Shown: positions 7,504-16,491 of the stretch, piece after piece
How the letters are laid out: each line of letters opens with the position of its first letter
Numbering within the stretch: the first letter of the stretch is position 1
Origin: Candidatus Methanophagales archaeon
GTDB lineage: Archaea; Halobacteriota; Syntropharchaeia; Alkanophagales; Methanospirareceae
DNA length: 28,374 nt
Reading direction: 5' to 3'
Assembly (NCBI GenBank): GCA_023131215.1
Contig: JAGLZV010000077.1
Coordinates: 1-28,374, forward strand
Program-made: the position numbers and the translations under genes
The notes under the pieces: model-generated
What the model saw: only the letters and a program-made list of their open reading frames with translations
Told to the model about the DNA's origin: nothing
The model's database searches: none

Positions 7504-7914
7504 ATGATGGAAATAGATTACGAAAATATAAGGGAAGAAGATTTGGAAGGTGAGGTCGAATTTGCGGTGGAACTTGATAGAAAAGCACCGACATATTGCC
7601 CTGATTGTGAAGTTGAGATGATACCCTCCACCATAAACGTAAAGCGAGGGAATGTTATTATTTTGGATGTGGAGGCATATAAATGTCCAAACTGTGGTAA
7701 AGAGCTTTTAGACATTGATGCTGCATCAAAATTGGAAAGAGAGTTCGCACTAAGGCATACTGATGAGAGGGAAGCACAAGAAATGAAGATATCTTTTGAT
7801 GGCAGGGATTATCTGATACGTTTTCCTAAGGCGTTATCTCAAACATTATCAAAGAAATCCTCGGTAAAGCTCCTGCCCGTCAGTAAAGATGAGTTCTTGT
7901 TGAAGATTGTGTAG
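7504..7914 (+). CDS. Zinc-ribbon (YgiT-like) putative antitoxin with AbrB-like C-terminus
   Basis: 136 residues. The N-terminal part carries a four-Cys zinc ribbon, C32/C35 (CPDC) and C61/C64 (CPNC). The C-terminal 40 residues (MKISFDGRDYLIRFPKAL... to the end) look like a swapped-hairpin AbrB-type DNA-binding segment instead of the HTH of MqsA. The ATG directly follows the TAA of the toxin-like gene, so translation is probably coupled. The pair would be expected to autoregulate through this protein; that is inference from family behaviour. Confidence 0.6.
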   Translation: MMEIDYENIREEDLEGEVEFAVELDRKAPTYCPDCEVEMIPSTINVKRGNVIILDVEAYKCPNCGKELLDIDAASKLEREFALRHTDEREAQEMKISFDGRDYLIRFPKALSQTLSKKSSVKLLPVSKDEFLLKIV

Positions 7915-7966
7915 AAATCATTTTATTTGAATTGAACGGAGATTCCATCCTGTGGTAAGGAAAGTT

Positions 7967-8899
7967 TTATTTTGATATTTCGAGCATCCTCTCTATCGCT
8001 TTTCTCGCCTTTTCCATAATTTCCTTCTCAATAACAACTTCGGGCTTCTCTTTCTCCAATGCTTCTTCTATTTTCTCTAACGTGTGCATCTTCATCTGCG
8101 GACACACGGCGGTAGTAGAGATGGGATAGAATTTCTTTTTCGGTGCTTCCTTTTTGAGCCTGTGGAGTAGCCCGACTTCAGTGCCAATCAAAAATTCATC
8201 ACCTGCTTCAACTTCATTGCAAATTTTTACCATGCCACTCGTTGAAGCGATGTAATCCGCGCGGTCTTGAACTTCGGGAATGCATTCTGGATGAACAACG
8301 ATTTTTGCTCTCGGATGCGCCTCCTTCGCTTTTATCAAATCCGCCATTACTATCTGGTGATGCGAAGGGCAAAGCCCGTATTCCGGAACAGGAACTATCT
8401 TTTTTGAAGTTGTCTTCTGTGCGTGATATGCTAAATTGCAGTCAGGACCAAATAAGATGGTTGATGTGTCCATCGCATTAACTATTTCCTGAGCATTCGC
8501 AGAAGTGCATATGCAATCTGCAAGTGCCTTGCTTTCTGCAAGCGTGTTTACGTAGAGGACAACCTCGGCATCAGGATGCGCTCTCTTTGCTGCAAGCAAA
8601 TCCCCTGCGGGCAATTGCTGTGCCATCGGGCATATCGCACCCTTATCAGGAATGACAACTTTTTTATCAGGATTCAGTATCGCAGCGGTTTCTGCCATAA
8701 AATCAACGCCGCAAAAGATTATGGTATCGGAAGTCGTGTCCATCGCTTTTCTCGCAAGGTCTAAGGAGTCGCCAACGAACTCTGCTATATCCTGAACCTC
8801 TGCGCGCTGGTAATTATGAGCTAAAATAATCGCATTTTTCTCTCGTTTTAACCTTTCTATCCTCTCTACCCTCTCTATGCCCTCTTTTCTCATTTCCAT
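7967..8899 (-). CDS. nadA: Quinolinate synthase NadA
   Basis: 310 residues. NadA condenses iminoaspartate with dihydroxyacetone phosphate to quinolinate in de novo NAD synthesis. Typical features: IILAHNYQRAEVQDIAEFVGDSL at the start and three [4Fe-4S] ligand cysteines at C90 (GAICPM), C177 (GLCPSH) and C266 (AVCPQMK), with the third followed by the family ending TLEKIEEAL. Length is standard. The ATG at 8899 lies about 30 bases after a TATA box, which suggests a leaderless transcript; ATG 8893 is an alternative. No nadB or nadC is adjacent. Confidence 0.95.
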   Translation of the reverse strand: MEMRKEGIERVERIERLKREKNAIILAHNYQRAEVQDIAEFVGDSLDLARKAMDTTSDTIIFCGVDFMAETAAILNPDKKVVIPDKGAICPMAQQLPAGDLLAAKRAHPDAEVVLYVNTLAESKALADCICTSANAQEIVNAMDTSTILFGPDCNLAYHAQKTTSKKIVPVPEYGLCPSHHQIVMADLIKAKEAHPRAKIVVHPECIPEVQDRADYIASTSGMVKICNEVEAGDEFLIGTEVGLLHRLKKEAPKKKFYPISTTAVCPQMKMHTLEKIEEALEKEKPEVVIEKEIMEKARKAIERMLEISK

Positions 8900-8924
8900 A
8901 TAATATAGTAAAATTGGTATAGCA

Positions 8925-8932
8925 GATATAAA
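8925..8932 (-). promoter_or_regulatory. TATA box of nadA, probably leaderless transcript
   Basis: On the minus strand a TTTATATC box is centred about 30 bases before the nadA ATG. With the usual archaeal TATA-to-start spacing of 25-30 bases, transcription would begin at or next to the start codon. No Shine-Dalgarno is visible. Confidence 0.5.
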
Positions 8933-8952
8933 AAACCCCGTGATTTCACAAG

Positions 8953-9065
8953 AAACCTTTTCTTAGAAAGAAAAGCTTTACCAACAACTTTTTTTACCTT
9001 TGGGTAAAAACCTTCCTAATTTTTCTTTTAGCACAGGTTTTCTTTTTTCTAAAAAGAAAAAGTGT
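8953..9065. repeat. Dispersed composite repeat (elements A and B)
   Basis: Bases 8953-8984 (element A, AAACCTTTTCTTAGAAAG onward) are identical over 32 bases to 16492-16523. Bases 9021-9065 (element B) are identical over 45 bases to 24809-24853. Element B ends in a hairpin (TTTTCTTTTT, loop TCT, AAAAAGAAAA) one base before the start codon of the DUF123 gene. The whole lies between divergent nadA and the DUF123 gene. Confidence 0.8.
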
Positions 9066-9066
9066 A

Positions 9067-9516
9067 ATGAAAGGAACTTACGTGTTAATCATAGAAAACC
9101 ATGCAGATACAGAAGTAGAAATAGGCAAAATGGGAAACATAGAGTTCAAAAAAGGGTTTTATGCTTATGTCGGCTCTGCGCTTTCTGGATTAGAGCAAAG
9201 AATAGGAAGACACTTGCGTGAAGCTGACAAGAGCAAGAAATTACACTGGCATATAGATTATTTCCTGGCGAGTCCATCGGTAGAAGTAAAGGAAGTAGTG
9301 TTTGCAGAAACGGGAGAGAGGAAAGAATGCGAAATTGCTGCGAACATGGATATGCACATGGAGAAGGGGTTGAATTCCATAGAAAATTTTGGATGCACAG
9401 ATTGCTCGTGCAAAAGCCATTTGTTCTTTTCTACCAGCTTAACCCGGCTAAAGGAACACGTTTACAATAGTTTTTATGAATCAGGATTCGAGAATGTGCA
9501 CAATAAAGATTTTTAA
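9067..9516 (+). CDS. DUF123 / Uri-type GIY-YIG-related endonuclease family protein
   Basis: 149 residues. The N-terminus GTYVLIIEN, the segment GFYAYVGSALSGLEQRIGRHLR and the HWHIDYFL stretch match DUF123, a family related to GIY-YIG nucleases that is found alone or joined to endonuclease III in archaea. The later GCTDCSCKSHLF segment adds clustered cysteines that are usual for the family. The likely role is nucleic-acid cleavage or repair, unproven. ATG 9067 sits one base after repeat B, so the repeat provides the leader. Confidence 0.8.
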   Translation: MKGTYVLIIENHADTEVEIGKMGNIEFKKGFYAYVGSALSGLEQRIGRHLREADKSKKLHWHIDYFLASPSVEVKEVVFAETGERKECEIAANMDMHMEKGLNSIENFGCTDCSCKSHLFFSTSLTRLKEHVYNSFYESGFENVHNKDF

Positions 9517-9547
9517 GTACAAAAATAAAAATAATCTTGTGATAAAT

Positions 9548-9787
9548 ATGGGAATAAGAGTGAAAGCGATGTATGAGGAAGGTGTTTTGAAGCCGCTGGA
9601 AAAGGTTAGTCTCAAAGAAGGGGAGGAACTAGAAATCGAAATATTCCCGAGTGAGGATAAAATAGAAAAAGCTTTTAAAGAGCTGGAAGAAGTCATTCCA
9701 AGTCTGGAAAGTATTGTAGATATAGGGGAAATCAGCCCGAATAAGTATATGGACAAGGATTATGCTCTCAAGAAGATTGGAATTTGA
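9548..9787 (+). CDS. DUF104 (AF2212-like) antitoxin
   Basis: 79 residues from ATG 9548; the frame opens further upstream, but this ATG gives the exact family start MGIRVKAMYEEGVLKPLEKVSL. The DUF104 signature is complete (VLKPLEKV.LKEGEELEIEI), with a helical toxin-binding tail (EKAFKELEEVIPSLE...). A TATA-like stretch lies about 34 bases upstream, so it probably has its own promoter. It normally precedes a PIN-domain toxin; here the toxin frame that overlaps its end is truncated. Confidence 0.82.
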   Translation: MGIRVKAMYEEGVLKPLEKVSLKEGEELEIEIFPSEDKIEKAFKELEEVIPSLESIVDIGEISPNKYMDKDYALKKIGI

Positions 9788-9884
9788 AGGCATTGTTGAC
9801 GTTGGATTGATTGTAATCAATCCAATCCCAAGTGATGTTATGAGGGAATATCATAAATATGTAGCAAAGAGGATCAAAACGTAA
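9762..9884 (+). pseudogene. Truncated PIN-domain toxin remnant
   Basis: A 40-codon frame overlaps the end of the DUF104 antitoxin in a different frame, the usual arrangement for VapC partners. It reads MLSRRLEFEGIVDVGLIVI and then stops after AKRIKT. IVDV resembles the first acidic motif of a PIN domain, but the later acidic residues and about 100 residues of normal length are missing. The antitoxin therefore appears to be orphaned. Confidence 0.55.
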
Positions 9885-10029
9885 TAGAGAATCAGTTTAT
9901 CCTGGCGCAGCTCTTTCTTTCTATAATAAAGTTTTTTGAAGTAGAAAGTTTTTTAAGGTGCAGGGTGCATCATAAATTATTAGATTATCAAAGCAAAATC
10001 GGGTGCTTCTTCAACTCAGTGAAAGAAAA

Positions 10030-10713
10030 ATGAGAAGAAAAGTTCTTTTGCTTGTTTTGGTGCGGGTAGGTTAAGCTTTCGCCGTATATGTAGTTGCTCT
10101 GTCATTTGATGCTCCGACGGTTAATCAAGGAATTTCCGAATTAGAGATTCCTAAAACTGTATCTAGCGGAGCAGGCGGAGGAACAGCAGCAATCCTAGCC
10201 GCGATTGAAACCAACGAAAGCGAAGAAACCGAAGTGAAAAACGAAATCCCACAATGGTGGCATTGGTCAGAAGATGACTGGCAAAAGTTCCAATGGTATG
10301 CAAACGAAACAGAGATAAATTGGATATACAACGAACAAGGCGAGAAAGTAAGAGGAACAGTGATAGTAAATGAAGAGCCACTGTGGAAAGAACATAAACA
10401 TAAATACGTAGGATTGGGACTATATGATTATGGACCAATTAAGTATTTAGATGGCAATAGGACAGGGATTTGCGGAGAGGTCAAAACGGTTTGCTATTTG
10501 CTTTTTAAGACAAAAGGCGAAAATGTCAGAATAGCGAGGGCAAGAAATGTCAATTACAACATTGATTCAGAATATATCGGAGATTTACATGCTTGGGTAG
10601 AGATTGAAATAGATGATCGGTGGTATGCCATAGATTTTGACGATGTAATACCATTGGAAAAGTAGTACCAAACCTACGACTGGACAAAAGAATTAGAAAA
10701 AATAACACCATAG
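10030..10713 (+). pseudogene. Exported transglutaminase-like protein, broken by two in-frame stops
   Basis: One reading frame from ATG 10030 gives a signal or anchor start (MRRKVLLLVLVRVG), a TAA at 10072-10074, then continues hydrophobic (AFAVYVVALSF) and into a low-complexity linker and a transglutaminase-like domain. The domain shows the Cys-His-Asp triad: Cys in TGICGEVKT, His in LHAWVEI, Asp in WYAIDFDD. A TAG at 10663-10665 interrupts again, and the frame goes on as YQTYDWTKELEKITP to a TAG at 10711. The longest uninterrupted piece is GTG 10234 to 10665 (143 residues). The TAA falls inside the export signal, so a normal secreted product is unlikely. A recent pseudogene is the simplest reading. 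Confidence 0.65.
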
Positions 10714-10803
10714 ATGCTCTATCTAAGTAAGATGGAGCCTTTTTTATTTACTTTTGAGTTTTCCACAGTGTATTTTTTCTGAGAAGTGGTAAAATTTAAC
10801 AAT

Positions 10804-11322
10804 ATGAGAAGTAAATTTTTACTCTTGATGTTGATTTTAGTTTTTGGAATAATTATTTTTCTATTTGGAATAAAAAATGTAAATGCTGCTTGTAAACTTG
10901 ACTGTGCATGGGATGATTCGGGTAAAACAGATTGTGTGTATGTAGGGGGTCCATTACTTGGCGAAGAACATCTTGGTATTATTGGAGACATAAACCAAGC
11001 AGCGGGAAGTGTGTGGGAAATTGTTGCTTCTTGTTCTGATTTGGATGGAAAATGTAAAAGGGAAGGGTTTCCAACAGCCTCTAATGGTCAAAGTTGTACT
11101 GCTGCAGATTCTTGTTTAGTAGGTCTAAATTGTAATCTGTGTAATAAGACTGGCTTTTGGGATGCGAATGAATCTCAATGTGTTTCTTGTTGCTGTATAT
11201 CAAGTATAACTTCCTTCTATTTAAGACACGGATTTACACTGATTTACGCGGACTTATTTAAGTTTAACATTGTTGATTTTTATCATCTGTCTGTGTTAAT
11301 CTGCGTTAATCTGTGTCAATAA
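10804..11322 (+). CDS. Secreted Cys-rich protein of unknown function, C-terminus read into a repeat
   Basis: 172 residues from ATG 10804 (GTG 10786 would put six residues before the signal). MRSKFLLLMLILVFGIIIFLFG followed by NVNAA is a good signal peptide. The mature part has many cysteines (CKLDC, CSDLDGKC, CTAADSC, CNLC, CVSCCC), suggesting disulfides outside the cell. From about residue 141 (RHGFTLIYADL...) the frame reads through an inverted repeat at 11225-11319, so that tail is probably not original and the gene may be truncated. The last bases overlap the 3' end of trmI on the other strand. No family recognised. Confidence 0.5.
   Translation: MRSKFLLLMLILVFGIIIFLFGIKNVNAACKLDCAWDDSGKTDCVYVGGPLLGEEHLGIIGDINQAAGSVWEIVASCSDLDGKCKREGFPTASNGQSCTAADSCLVGLNCNLCNKTGFWDANESQCVSCCCISSITSFYLRHGFTLIYADLFKFNIVDFYHLSVLICVNLCQ
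11225..11319. repeat. Imperfect inverted repeat (GATTTACAC-type) overlapping two gene ends
   Basis: Left arm 11225-11253 and right arm about 11287-11319 match as inverted copies at 22 of 29 aligned positions, with a spacer near 33 bases. Each arm is itself made of imperfect direct repeats about 10 bases long (GATTTACACT/GATTTACGCG and CTGTGTTAAT/CTGCGTTAAT). The stop codons of the Cys-rich protein and of trmI both lie in or next to the right arm. Confidence 0.65.
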
Positions 11323-12144
11323 TTTATTTTCTTGTTCACAAGCAGAGCATTTCCTCGCTACAAAAATAAACCCGGTATGGGCAATCATTCTAAGCTCAGG
11401 GCGCATACTTCTACCCTTTATTTCCCATTCTCGAAGACCAACTTCGTAAATACCCATCACTCGAAAGCTTCGCTCATACTTCAACTCCAGCCTTCTCGAA
11501 AGCTTGTATATCTGCAGCACGGTGGGATTGTAGCAAAGGAGGATTCCTCCATTTCTAAGCGATTCTTCTACGTGCTTCAGCACTCTCCATGGCTCTGAAA
11601 GGTCCAGTATTATTCTGTCCAGTTCTTTCTCTTCTATGCCTTCATAAATGTCCTTCTCCTTTAATACCAGCTTTCCCGAACCTTCTCTATCTCCACTTTC
11701 TACCTTGTCGAAGAAAGTTTCTATGTTTTTTCGTGCAATCTCCAGGAATTCCTCCCTCCTTTCATACGATACCACTTCTCCAGCCATGCCAACCGCACGC
11801 AGCAAACCCATCGTAAGAGCTCCTGATCCCGTTCCCGCTTCTAACACCTTTGCACCTGGAAATATGTCTGCAAGCATTAAAATAGCTGCGATGTCCTTGG
11901 GGTATATTATCTGTGAACCTTTTCTCATCTTCGATATGAATTCTGCTAAAGTGGGTCTGACAACCAAGAGTTTTTCGCCAAGAGAAGACCTTATCATACT
12001 TCCTTCTTCCAATCCTATTATATCATCATGCGAAACTGTTCCACGGGTGAAAGAGAAAGATGAACCCGCTTTCAACACAATCTGGTATCTTTTACCTTTT
12101 CTGTCTATCAGATGCACGAGTTCGCCTTCTCTTATCTTTAGCAT
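11296..12144 (-). CDS. trmI: tRNA (adenine-N1)-methyltransferase TrmI (m1A57/58)
   Basis: 282 residues from ATG 12144 (MLKIREGELVHLIDRKGKRY), the usual family start; the frame extends to ATG 12189, which adds 15 untypical residues. An N-terminal beta domain is followed by the SAM-binding Rossmann domain with VLEAGTGSGALTMGLL, and DRIILDLSEPW supplies the catalytic-region Asp. The enzyme methylates A57/A58 in the T-loop of archaeal tRNA. The family normally ends near HTGFIFVARK; the extra CSACEQENKLLTQINAD comes from the inverted repeat downstream, which supplies the stop codon. Confidence 0.92.
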   Translation of the reverse strand: MLKIREGELVHLIDRKGKRYQIVLKAGSSFSFTRGTVSHDDIIGLEEGSMIRSSLGEKLLVVRPTLAEFISKMRKGSQIIYPKDIAAILMLADIFPGAKVLEAGTGSGALTMGLLRAVGMAGEVVSYERREEFLEIARKNIETFFDKVESGDREGSGKLVLKEKDIYEGIEEKELDRIILDLSEPWRVLKHVEESLRNGGILLCYNPTVLQIYKLSRRLELKYERSFRVMGIYEVGLREWEIKGRSMRPELRMIAHTGFIFVARKCSACEQENKLLTQINAD

Positions 12145-12234
12145 TGTGTTCAATTCATATTTTATAAGAGGGGGAGGATAAAAAAACATTGTTTGCTTTC
12201 GTTATAACGAAGCGGACAGCTTGTAATTTTGATT

Positions 12235-13389
12235 TTATATCTTATACCTTACACCTGCTTTTATACGGTTGATATTTTTCATCGTCTCTGTAAAAGCGCC
12301 TATTCTGCTATCGCCAATCCCTATTCCTGTAGCTATCGTTTCCTCGGACTTTATAATTCTGCCTTTCTCTGGAATATCAACTATTCCACCCAGTCTATCG
12401 AAATTTTCTACCACCATTCCTTCTTGCTTTGCAAACACAATTGCCTTTGCGGCATATCTTTTTGCTTCTGCTCTTTCCATAAGTAAGTCCCCTCTTACCG
12501 CTTTCATAGACGCATCTACTAAATTTAAACCAGTAGAGAGTTCCACTGTGTCCAGACTCCCTTGAAAGCGTGGATTCACTTCTATTACGACGGGTCCATC
12601 GTCAGTAACAACAAAATCAACGCCATTAGAACCTATTAATCCTAATTCAGTCGTTAATTCCGCTGCAATTTCACACAGCCGCTCCGAATCTGAAAATTTT
12701 GTTACAAAAGGTGAGATGTTTCCGCAATAGACAAAAGGTCCGGGAGCGTCAACCGAATCCAAGCCTATCAACTGCTCATTCACGGATACCGAAATAGCCT
12801 CTCGCTTGGACGAAATGAGCGATACAGAGGCGGGAGTTCCTTTTATATATTCTTGGTATAAGAAATCAGGTAGTTGTTTAGCCCAACGAATCAACTCCTT
12901 TTCAGTATTACAAAAGAAATTAGCGGTTCCTCCTCCACCATAAGCGGGTTTTGCTACCACAGGATAGTGTAAGCGTTTCGCTTTTTCTTCTCCTTCTGCT
13001 ATTTCTCTGCCGGTATAGGCGAGAGGATGAGGGATACCTAAATCGTCTAATCGGGATGAAAGCCACGCTTTATTCGATACTTCCTTCGTCTTCTCCGGTG
13101 CGTTACCCAATATCTTTCTCCTATCCTCAACTTTTAAGAAATCAAAATCCGCTCTCTCAAATCCTGACCCTATAATTATGCCGTCCACTTCGTTTATCTC
13201 CGCTTTAAGCAGTTTGACATCGGCTTGAAGCTGAAGCGGATTCAAAGGGAAATGTCTTTTGGCACATCTTTTCGTATCCACATCGCCAAAGGCATCGGCA
13301 GCATACATTTCATAGCCTGCTCTGCTCCCGGAACATACGATATGCCTGACGGAATATCCAATTGCCAATATTTTTCTTATCTCGTGCAT
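12235..13389 (-). CDS. ATP-grasp superfamily ligase (COG2232-like)
   Basis: 384 residues. An N-terminal pre-ATP-grasp domain (IGYSVRHIVCSGSRAGYEMYAAD) precedes the ATP-grasp fold: HYPVVAKPAYGGGGTANF for nucleotide binding, FLYQEYIKG, and the metal-binding end VVIEVNPRFQGSLDTVE. The closest family I recognise is the archaeal COG2232 group of predicted carboligases. The substrate is unknown. MfnD-type cofactor ligases share the fold, but I do not see the family match. It is divergent from ileS, with A+T-rich promoter sequence between, and is separated from trmI by about 90 bases. Confidence 0.75.
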   Translation of the reverse strand: MHEIRKILAIGYSVRHIVCSGSRAGYEMYAADAFGDVDTKRCAKRHFPLNPLQLQADVKLLKAEINEVDGIIIGSGFERADFDFLKVEDRRKILGNAPEKTKEVSNKAWLSSRLDDLGIPHPLAYTGREIAEGEEKAKRLHYPVVAKPAYGGGGTANFFCNTEKELIRWAKQLPDFLYQEYIKGTPASVSLISSKREAISVSVNEQLIGLDSVDAPGPFVYCGNISPFVTKFSDSERLCEIAAELTTELGLIGSNGVDFVVTDDGPVVIEVNPRFQGSLDTVELSTGLNLVDASMKAVRGDLLMERAEAKRYAAKAIVFAKQEGMVVENFDRLGGIVDIPEKGRIIKSEETIATGIGIGDSRIGAFTETMKNINRIKAGVRYKI

Positions 13390-13483
13390 GCCATGTGAAA
13401 AACAAAAGGCTATTTAGAAGAACATAAAAAATTATATCTTCATAGCAAGTAAAATATACTGTTCAATAGACGGAGCTGGAGAT

Positions 13484-16471
13484 ATGGCATATTTCAGAAG
13501 CGAAGCGCAAAGAGCAAATTCCGTGAAGCTGGAAGAAGAAACATTAGAGCTGTGGGACAGAGAAAAGACATTTGAGCGCAGCGTAGCTCGTAGGGAGGGC
13601 TGTGAGAAATTCGTTTTTGTCGAGGGTCCACCAACTGCAAATGGACTCCCGCATCCGGGGCATATTCTTACAAGGGTTGTGAAAGACCTTGTGCTGCGAT
13701 ACAAAACGATGCGTGGCTTCTATGTGGAAAGAAAAGCAGGCTGGGACACGCATGGTCTGCCGGTGGAGATAGAAGTGGAGAAGGAACTGGGGACAAACAG
13801 CAAGCACGAGATAGAGGAGTATGGGATAGAGAAATTCAACCAAAAATGCAAGCAATCGGTTTTCAGATATGAAAAAGAATGGGTGAATGCCACGAAGCGA
13901 GTGGGATTCTGGATAGATATGGATTCTCCTTACATAACTTTTGATAACGATTACATAGAATCGGTCTGGTGGTCGTTAAAGGAGATATGGAAACGGGGCT
14001 TGCTTTATAAAGGGCATAAAGTCGTGCCTTACTGCCCCAGGTGTGAGACCACGCTGAGCAGCCATGAGGTAGCACAGGGCTATGAAGATGTGGAAGACCC
14101 TTCGATATATGTGAAGTTCAAATTGAAGCAAGAAAATGAGTCTGAACCTTTATACCTGTTAGCCTGGACAACCACGCCATGGACACTGTTGGGGAATATC
14201 GCACTGGCTGTTCATCCTTTACACACGTATGTGAAGGCAAGAGTTAGAGACGAAGCTAAAGAAGAGGTCATAATTCTCGCTGAAGCTCGATTGGATGTTT
14301 TAGAAGGCGAATACGAAATATTGGAGAGATTTAAAGGTAAAGAATTGGAGGATATGAAATATGAAAGGCTTTTCGAGTATGCGAAGATAGAAGGAGGACA
14401 ATCACATAAAGTAATCACCGCTGATTTCGTCACCCTTGAGGAAGGCACTGGTGTCGTTCATATAGCACCAGCATTTGGAGAAGTGGATTATGAGGTATGC
14501 AGGGATAAGAAGCTGGGTTTTTCACAGCCCGTGAATAGTGAAGGTCGCTTTACGAACGATGTTTTGCCACTGGAAGGAATTTTCGTGAAGGATGCTGATA
14601 GGCGCATAATAGAAATGATGAAGCAACGTGATGTTTTATATAAAGAGGGCAGGTATTTGCACTCCTATCCTTTCTGCTGGCGATGTGGTTCGCCTCTTTT
14701 GTATTACGCAAGAGAATCGTGGTTCATTGCAATGAAATCGCTGCGTGATAATCTGATTGCGAACAACGAAAAGATAAACTGGTATCCATCGCATTTAAAG
14801 TATGGAAGATTTGGTAACTTCATAGAGAATATTGAGGATTGGGCGCTAAGCAGGGAGCGATTCTGGGGCACTCCGTTGAATATATGGATATGCACCGGAT
14901 GCGGGAAGGGGTATTGTGTTGGAAGCATAGAGGAACTGAAAGACAAGGCAAAGAATTTTGTTTCCAACGACCTTGACCTGCACAGACCATACATTGACGA
15001 AGTGGTGCTGAAGTGTGATGAATGCGGCGGAGAAATGAGAAGGGTAAAAGATGTGATAGATTGCTGGTATGATTCAGGTACAGCACCTTTTGCTCAATGG
15101 CACTACCCCTATGAGAATGAAGAGTTCAGGCAGAATTTTCCCGCAGATTTTATTACAGAGGCGATAGACCAGACTCGTGGCTGGTTCTATTCTCTTCTTG
15201 CGGTTTCAACTGCCATTTTCGATGCCCCGCCTTATCTAAACGTGCTCTCGATGGGTCATATATTGGATGAGAAAGGAGTGAAGATGAGTAAGAGCAAGGG
15301 AAACGTAGTTGATATAACTTCTATCTTTGATAACGAGGGGGCAGATGCGTTGAGATGGTACTTCTTCACCTCAGGTCCTCCTTCGGATGATATAAGGTTC
15401 TCCGAGCATGCGATAATAGAGCGGCAAAAGAAGTTCTTGAATACGCTCTGGAACTCTTATTTCTTCTTCGTTACCTACGCCGCCATAGATGAGTTCAATC
15501 CAAAGGAGAAAGAAATCCCGGTGGATAAAAGGAGTGCAATGGACAGATGGATTATGTCAAGGCTGAATTCACTGAAGAAAGAAGTAATTGGTTCACTTGA
15601 ACGGTTTGAAATACACATTGCAGCGAGGAAAGCAGAAGATTTCGTGATTGACGACCTGAGCAACTGGTATATTAGGAGGTCAAGGAGGAGGTTCTGGATC
15701 GCCGAGGAAAACTTTGATAAGGATTGTGCATATTTGACATTGTATGAGGTTCTTGTCTCTTTGTGCAAGCTGCTCGCTCCTTTCGTGCCTTTCATCACTG
15801 AGCACATCTATCAAAATATCGTAAGAACAGTTTCAGAAGACGAGCTTGAAAGTGTGCATCTTTGCGATTATCCCTCTCCAGATGAATCGCTTATAGAAAC
15901 TGAATTAGAGTATTCGATGGATTTGGTTTCCAAATTAGTTGAGGCTGGCAGGCGAGTGAGGTCGGATGCGGGAATAAAGATAAGACAGCCGTTAAAGGAA
16001 GTTGTAGTTGTTTGTGGTAAGGGAAAGAAGGAGAAAGTGTCGAGTTTGGCAGGGATACTGAAGGATGAGTTGAATGTTCGAGAAGTGAAATTTAAAGACG
16101 TGGATCTCAAGAGTGAGTTTGTTGCTGCGGAGGAATATAAACAGGTGGCGGTGGATGAAGATACAACCTTGTTTTTGGATATTAGCTTGGATAAAAGTCT
16201 CATAGAAGAAGGTTTGGTTAGAGACCTCGTGAGAAGAATACAGGGTATGAGGAAGGACCTCGACCTGGAATATACGGCGAAGATAGGAATTATATATGAG
16301 GGCGACGAGGAGGTAAAAGAGGCAGTAAACAAATTCTCGGATTATATTTGTGAGGAGACACTTGCGGTGAGTATAGAAAAAGAAAAGCCATCGGTAAAGG
16401 TTGGGCAAATTTACGAGAAGAAATGGAAAATAGGTGAAAAAGAGGTTTATCTTGGGATAAGAAAAAAATAG
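13484..16471 (+). CDS. ileS: Isoleucyl-tRNA synthetase
   Basis: 995 residues, class I synthetase charging tRNA-Ile. The HIGH motif is HPGH at 57-60, after FVEGPPTANGLP; KMSKS is at 600-604. The editing (CP1) domain carries the TTTPWTL motif. Zinc-type CxxC pairs are seen in CPRCETT, CWRCGSP, CTGCGKG and CDECGGE. The C-terminal anticodon-binding helical part starts near residue 680 (RWIMSRLNSLKKE). ATG 13484 is preceded by GGAG at short spacing and the length is near the family norm. A TATA-like stretch at about 13425-13440 probably drives it. A dispersed repeat begins about 20 bases after the stop. Confidence 0.97.
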   Translation: MAYFRSEAQRANSVKLEEETLELWDREKTFERSVARREGCEKFVFVEGPPTANGLPHPGHILTRVVKDLVLRYKTMRGFYVERKAGWDTHGLPVEIEVEKELGTNSKHEIEEYGIEKFNQKCKQSVFRYEKEWVNATKRVGFWIDMDSPYITFDNDYIESVWWSLKEIWKRGLLYKGHKVVPYCPRCETTLSSHEVAQGYEDVEDPSIYVKFKLKQENESEPLYLLAWTTTPWTLLGNIALAVHPLHTYVKARVRDEAKEEVIILAEARLDVLEGEYEILERFKGKELEDMKYERLFEYAKIEGGQSHKVITADFVTLEEGTGVVHIAPAFGEVDYEVCRDKKLGFSQPVNSEGRFTNDVLPLEGIFVKDADRRIIEMMKQRDVLYKEGRYLHSYPFCWRCGSPLLYYARESWFIAMKSLRDNLIANNEKINWYPSHLKYGRFGNFIENIEDWALSRERFWGTPLNIWICTGCGKGYCVGSIEELKDKAKNFVSNDLDLHRPYIDEVVLKCDECGGEMRRVKDVIDCWYDSGTAPFAQWHYPYENEEFRQNFPADFITEAIDQTRGWFYSLLAVSTAIFDAPPYLNVLSMGHILDEKGVKMSKSKGNVVDITSIFDNEGADALRWYFFTSGPPSDDIRFSEHAIIERQKKFLNTLWNSYFFFVTYAAIDEFNPKEKEIPVDKRSAMDRWIMSRLNSLKKEVIGSLERFEIHIAARKAEDFVIDDLSNWYIRRSRRRFWIAEENFDKDCAYLTLYEVLVSLCKLLAPFVPFITEHIYQNIVRTVSEDELESVHLCDYPSPDESLIETELEYSMDLVSKLVEAGRRVRSDAGIKIRQPLKEVVVVCGKGKKEKVSSLAGILKDELNVREVKFKDVDLKSEFVAAEEYKQVAVDEDTTLFLDISLDKSLIEEGLVRDLVRRIQGMRKDLDLEYTAKIGIIYEGDEEVKEAVNKFSDYICEETLAVSIEKEKPSVKVGQIYEKKWKIGEKEVYLGIRKK

Positions 16472-16491
16472 CAATTTTTATATATGATGAA

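Noticed and set aside
10663..10665. TAG read as pyrrolysine in the transglutaminase-like gene
   Set aside because: The same frame also has a TAA at 10072, which pyrrolysine cannot explain, and no insertion signal or pyl gene is visible. Decay is simpler.
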